A stretch of DNA of 47,999 nucleotides from a bacterium (GTDB taxonomy: Bacteria > Bacteroidota > Ignavibacteria > Kapaibacteriales > UBA2268), in assembly GCA_030431515.1 (NCBI GenBank), contig JAUIIX010000018.1:1-47999 (forward strand), in the 5' to 3' direction. A model generated the notes under the pieces. That model made no database searches, had not been told where the DNA came from, and was given only the letters and a program-made list of their open reading frames with translations. This document shows, in pieces, positions 44,873 through 47,999 of this stretch. Each line of letters opens with the position of its first letter. Position 1 is the first letter of the stretch. A program made the translations under genes and the position numbers.

Positions 44873-45642
44873 AAACAATTTTAATATTATTTATTTTATT
44901 TATTTCTTCAAGTAATAGTCAAATATTTATTGACACAGTATTTTCTTTTACACCAGGTACTATTCAATTTGCTGGTCAATCACCGGAATATTATCCTAAT
45001 AATATTTTTAATTCACCATCTATTTATGGAACAAAATATATAGCAGAAACAAGACCCGAAGAAATATTATCTATAGGGCTTAATGGCGAAATAATTATTG
45101 GCTTAAAAAATAATTTAATAATAGACAAAGAAGGTGCTGATTTTACTATTTTTGAAAATGCTTTTGTAAATCAATTTAATGAAGTAATGTATGCAGAACC
45201 CGCAATAGTATCTGTTTCTAAAGATGGAATTAATTATATAGAATTTCCCTATGATATTCTTACTTTAGAGGGCTTGGCTGGTACAAAGCCAACAATTGGT
45301 GCGAATAATCCATTTAACCCTCTTAAATCTGGCGGAAATGCTTTTGATTTAGCAACTATAGGCATTGACTCAGTGCGATATATTAAAATAAAAGATATAA
45401 CCGAGCAAATATTAAATAATTCTGAGCATCCTAATTACGACCCTACATTATCTGGTTTTGATTTAGATGCAGTTGCTATTATTAATCATTCAGATTATGT
45501 AAGTTCTGTTGAATTAATTAGTGCTACTAAAGATGAAACATATTTTTATGATTTATTAGGAAATAGAATTAATAATTTGAATAATTATTCTGGCTTATAT
45601 TTTATTTATTCTAATAATAATATTGGAAAATATGTTAAATAA
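44869..45642 (+). CDS. Secreted FENAF-motif surface protein of the B12 operon
   Basis: 257 aa with a signal peptide (ILILFILFISSSNS). The core is PGTIQFAGQSPEYYPNNIF, then ILSIGLNGEIIIGLKNNLII, GADFTIFENAF, AEPAIVSVSKDGINYIEFP, and a later SGFDLDAVAIIN. I recall similar predicted cell-surface proteins with a DFxVFENAF motif near B12-uptake genes in Bacteroidota, but no firm name. The end (FYDLLGNRINNLNNYSGLYF) looks like the last strands of a T9SS-type domain but is short. It overlaps the receptor by ATGA, so it is translationally coupled to it. Confidence 0.8.
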   Translation: MKTILILFILFISSSNSQIFIDTVFSFTPGTIQFAGQSPEYYPNNIFNSPSIYGTKYIAETRPEEILSIGLNGEIIIGLKNNLIIDKEGADFTIFENAFVNQFNEVMYAEPAIVSVSKDGINYIEFPYDILTLEGLAGTKPTIGANNPFNPLKSGGNAFDLATIGIDSVRYIKIKDITEQILNNSEHPNYDPTLSGFDLDAVAIINHSDYVSSVELISATKDETYFYDLLGNRINNLNNYSGLYFIYSNNNIGKYVK

Positions 45643-46663
45643 ATTAAATATTATATTTATTTTATTTTTATTTACCTCTTGTGTTGAAACACCAGATAAT
45701 AAAATAATTGATAATAATTCAAGTGGTAATATTTTATTATTATCCGAAGGATTACTAAATCAAGATAATTCTAAATTACAAAAAATAAATTTAGATAGTA
45801 ATTTTAATAATATTAATTATTATGAACAAATAAATAAAATAAAATTAGGTGATACTGCTAATGATATGATTTTAGTAGATGATTATATATATATTATAAT
45901 TTCTAATACTAATAAAATTATTAAAATAAATAAAAACAATGGTGAATTAATTAATTCATTTTTATTTTCAAAAACTCGATTTATCAAACATATTCATTTT
46001 AATAAATATCTTTGGATTACAGATTTATTAAATAATACAGTTTTAAAACTTGATACTAATAATTTACAAATATTAAATGAAATAGCAGTTGGACCTGGTC
46101 CTGATGGAATTGATTCTCACAATAATTATTTGTTTGTAGCAAATTCTGCTGTTGGTCAAATTCGTGACAAAGAGCAAGGAGCAAGAACAATTTCAGTCAT
46201 TGATATAAATACTGATTTAGAAATACAAAAGATAAATTGCGGTCCAAATACACTTGATATTGAGATTGCAAATAATAAATTGTATGCCTCTTATGCTAAT
46301 TTCCATTGGTCAGATTCAGTCGGTGCAATTATTGAATATGATTTAGAATCATTTAATAAAATAAGTGAATACAAAACTCAAATTCATTCTAAATTAAAAT
46401 ATTATAATAATAAACTTTATTTTATAAATAATGATGGATTAAATTATTTAGATTTAACAAATAAAGAAATATTTAATCAAATTAAAAATACAAGCACTGA
46501 TGTTTGGTATTCTTTTAATATTGATAATAATTACTATTATATTTTAAATGCATTCAATCATCAAGTTGCTGGTGAATTATTAATTTTTGAAAATCAAAAT
46601 AAATTCGCTAATTTTCCGACTGGAATTAATCCAAACACAATTTTATTTTTAAATGAGAACTAA
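45632..46663 (+). CDS. YncE/BtuG-like beta-propeller lipoprotein
   Basis: 343 aa from the ATG at 45632; a TTG nine bases earlier is less likely. The signal ends in a lipobox, LFTSC, so it is an outer membrane lipoprotein. Propeller blades recur: ANDMILVDDYIYIIISNTNK, LWITDLLNNTVLKLDTNN, GPGPDGIDSHNNYLFVANSA, ISVIDINTDLEIQKI. The fold and its place behind a BtuB-like receptor match BtuG, the surface propeller that binds cobalamin and caps BtuB in Bacteroides. Homology is judged by architecture only. It overlaps the previous gene by 11 bp. Confidence 0.83.
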   Translation: MLNKLNIIFILFLFTSCVETPDNKIIDNNSSGNILLLSEGLLNQDNSKLQKINLDSNFNNINYYEQINKIKLGDTANDMILVDDYIYIIISNTNKIIKINKNNGELINSFLFSKTRFIKHIHFNKYLWITDLLNNTVLKLDTNNLQILNEIAVGPGPDGIDSHNNYLFVANSAVGQIRDKEQGARTISVIDINTDLEIQKINCGPNTLDIEIANNKLYASYANFHWSDSVGAIIEYDLESFNKISEYKTQIHSKLKYYNNKLYFINNDGLNYLDLTNKEIFNQIKNTSTDVWYSFNIDNNYYYILNAFNHQVAGELLIFENQNKFANFPTGINPNTILFLNEN

Positions 46664-46666
46664 ACT

Positions 46667-47398
46667 ATGATGAATAACTTACTTCTGGGAATATGTTTTA
46701 TTATTGCTGCTTCAATTTTGGGCTCTTCATTCGAAGCTGGTAAAAAATACGATAATATCAATAAAATGACAATTCAAGTTAAGGGTTTTGCTTCCAAAGA
46801 TATTGTATCTGATTTAGGAACTTGGTCAGGTAATTTCAACGTTACTAATCCTGATTTAAAACAAGCATTTAGCGATATACAAATTATTAAATCTAAAGTA
46901 CTTACTTTCTTTAATAATATGGGTGTTGAAACTAATAAAATTCAATTTTCTGCAATTAATACAGAAACATTATACGAACAAGTAAAAGCAGATTACGGAT
47001 ATGTTCCATCTAATACAGTAATTGGATATAAATTGAATCAAATGATTTCAATAGAACTGGCAGACGTTAAAAAAATTGAAGAAATTTCGAAATTATCTAC
47101 AAATCTAATAGAACAAGGAATTAATTTTGATTCTCATTCACCGCAATATTTTTATACAAAGATTGAAGAATTAAAATTAGAAATGTTAGCGAACTCAGCA
47201 ACAGATGCTAAAAACAGAGCTGAAAAATTAGCAGATAATACAGATGCCGAAGTTGGAAATCTAATCTCAGCAAGTCAAGGAGTTTTCCAAATAACATCTA
47301 AAAACTCACAAGAAATATCATCTTATGGAATGTATGACACTTACAGCATAGACAAAACAATTTCTGCCGTAATCACAGCAGAATTTGAAGTGAAATAA
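46667..47398 (+). CDS. SIMPL domain-containing (DUF541) protein
   Basis: 243 aa. An N-terminal hydrophobic signal or anchor (LLLGICFIIAASILGSSF) precedes the SIMPL fold: MTIQVKGFASKDIVSDLGTW, VIGYKLNQMISIELADVKKI, LANSATDAKNRAEKLADNTD. The family is periplasmic or membrane-anchored in Gram-negatives with poorly defined function. It starts 3 bp after the BtuG-like gene and may be part of the riboswitch-controlled transcript, though a link to cobalamin is not known. A second ATG directly follows the first. Confidence 0.85.
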   Translation: MMNNLLLGICFIIAASILGSSFEAGKKYDNINKMTIQVKGFASKDIVSDLGTWSGNFNVTNPDLKQAFSDIQIIKSKVLTFFNNMGVETNKIQFSAINTETLYEQVKADYGYVPSNTVIGYKLNQMISIELADVKKIEEISKLSTNLIEQGINFDSHSPQYFYTKIEELKLEMLANSATDAKNRAEKLADNTDAEVGNLISASQGVFQITSKNSQEISSYGMYDTYSIDKTISAVITAEFEVK

Positions 47399-47748
47399 AT
47401 TTCTCAATATTCAGATCAAAACCCAATCTCTAAGTAGAGACACGATTTAGTGGCTGTGTGAAAACAATACTTTAATCGAAATAGTATTGAACGCAAATTT
47501 GCGTTTCACCAACCCACGTCATTCTGAGGCGTAGCCGAAGAATCTCGTAAAATTTAGCATGCCTTCGTAGGAAACGATTTCACATTAAACTCATAATATG
47601 CAATATATTATAACAACAATTAATTTATTAAAAAGTAATAAAACTACACAAAACCCTTCCTTCTTTTTCCTCTTGTCATTCTGAATTTCTTACAGAATCT
47701 CCTCCATCGTCATTCAGAGCGAAGCGATGAATCCATCTTCCCTCAAAA

Positions 47749-47817
47749 TTCCCCTCGGTCATTGAGCGTAGTCGAAATGTAAAAAAGGAGTGTCGGCTTG
47801 CCGATGGGGTATTTCTT
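47749..47817 (+). repeat. CCTCGGTCATTGAGCG hairpin repeat, copy 3
   Basis: Near-identical to 4089-4156 up to the poly-A stretch, then a variant hairpin TCGGC (47793-47797), loop TT, GCCGA (47800-47804), then GGGGTATTTCTT as in copy 1. The stem sequence differs from copy 1 but still pairs. Confidence 0.75.
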
Positions 47818-47903
47818 GCTTTTCCGTCATTCAGAACTTGTTTCAGAATCTTAGGTCTTGTCATTCAGAGCGAAGCGAAGAATCCATATTAAACGATATT
47901 AGA

Positions 47904-47936
47904 AACCTTCCGAAGGTTCAAAACCTTCGGAAGGTT
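47904..47936. repeat. Perfect 15-bp inverted repeat
   Basis: AACCTTCCGAAGGTT (47904-47918), loop CAA, AACCTTCGGAAGGTT (47922-47936). Each arm is itself partly palindromic. No T-tract follows, so it is a REP-like palindrome rather than a terminator. Confidence 0.8.
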
Positions 47937-47999
47937 AAAACTAAATCACCCAAAAACCCCTACGTCATTCTGAGGCGTAGCCGAAGAATCTCCTTCTCT

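Larger units (their letters stand above)
47399..47999. repeat. Repeat-rich intergenic block at the right window edge
   Basis: About 600 bp without a gene. It contains three or more GTCATTCTGAGGCGTAGCCG / GTCATTCAGAGCGAAGCG units (near 47518-47547, 47708-47734, 47858-47884, 47963-47994), the CCTCGGTCATTGAGCG hairpin element and a perfect 15-bp hairpin. Near 47469-47493 CAATACT/AGTATTG forms another stem, and AACGCAAATTTGCGTT near 47495-47510 is a palindrome. A minus-strand open frame at about 47676-47864 is repeat-derived. Confidence 0.7.

Noticed and set aside
47425-47445. TCTCT/AGAGA hairpin after the SIMPL gene considered as terminator
   Set aside because: The stem is only 5 bp and is not followed by a T-run.
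47676-47864. Minus-strand open frame of 62 codons
   Set aside because: Lies entirely within repeat units and shares its only recognisable peptide with the repeat-derived frame at 4.0-4.2 kb.

Overview
The window is AT-rich DNA from a Gram-negative bacterium of the Bacteroidota/Ignavibacteriota (FCB) group. The evidence is: at least five secreted proteins with type IX secretion (T9SS) C-terminal sorting domains carrying the PNP motif, a DUF1501/DUF1800 pair, a TPR lipoprotein that resembles the T9SS component PorW/SprE, TAnnTTTG-type promoters, and the split form of glycine dehydrogenase (gcvPA). A Kapabacteria- or Ignavibacteria-like organism is my best guess; no rRNA or other marker in the window settles it.

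Layout. 1-4.4 kb: a three-gene overlapping operon (YbdK-like carboxylate-amine ligase, class I glutamine amidotransferase, ATP-grasp-like ligase) lies between two ~205 bp inverted repeats. 4.4-7.9 kb: a Cys-rich secreted protein and a T9SS-exported repeat protein. 7.9-12.8 kb, minus strand: DUF2130 protein, Omp85-like outer membrane protein, integral membrane protein, polysaccharide deacetylase-like enzyme. 13.2-16.3 kb: PorW/SprE-like TPR lipoprotein and an acidic protein of unknown function. 16.3-19.3 kb: another T9SS cargo and a DNA adenine methyltransferase/restriction endonuclease pair. 19.4-27.7 kb: a minus-strand operon encoding a 1.7-kb-residue LamG/choice-of-anchor protein, DUF1800 and DUF1501. 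27.7-28.6 kb: a gene-free stretch with a MITE-like element and dispersed repeats. 28.6-31.6 kb: SulP transporter, HEAT-like protein, DUF1801 protein. 31.6-33.4 kb: three decayed fragments of an RHS-type C-terminal core interleaved with two hicBA toxin-antitoxin pairs. 33.5-38.6 kb: a tightly overlapping minus-strand operon (DAACS symporter, TPR histidine kinase, polyprenol/diacylglycerol kinase-like protein, two small membrane proteins). 38.7-40.4 kb: gcvPA and an FtsB/DivIC-like protein. 40.4-46.7 kb: a cobalamin riboswitch followed by four overlapping genes for a surface cobalamin-uptake system, then a SIMPL-domain protein. 47.4-48 kb: dispersed intergenic repeats.

The strongest candidates for new biology are (i) the cobalamin-riboswitch operon, in which a T9SS-anchored, internally duplicated propeller-like protein precedes a BtuB-like receptor, a FENAF-motif surface protein and a BtuG-like lipoprotein; (ii) the amidoligase operon bracketed by inverted repeats; (iii) the RHS-fragment/hicBA mosaic; and (iv) a composite family of intergenic repeats whose hairpin shows compensatory base changes between copies. 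All functional calls rest on motif recognition by eye; no database search was run.
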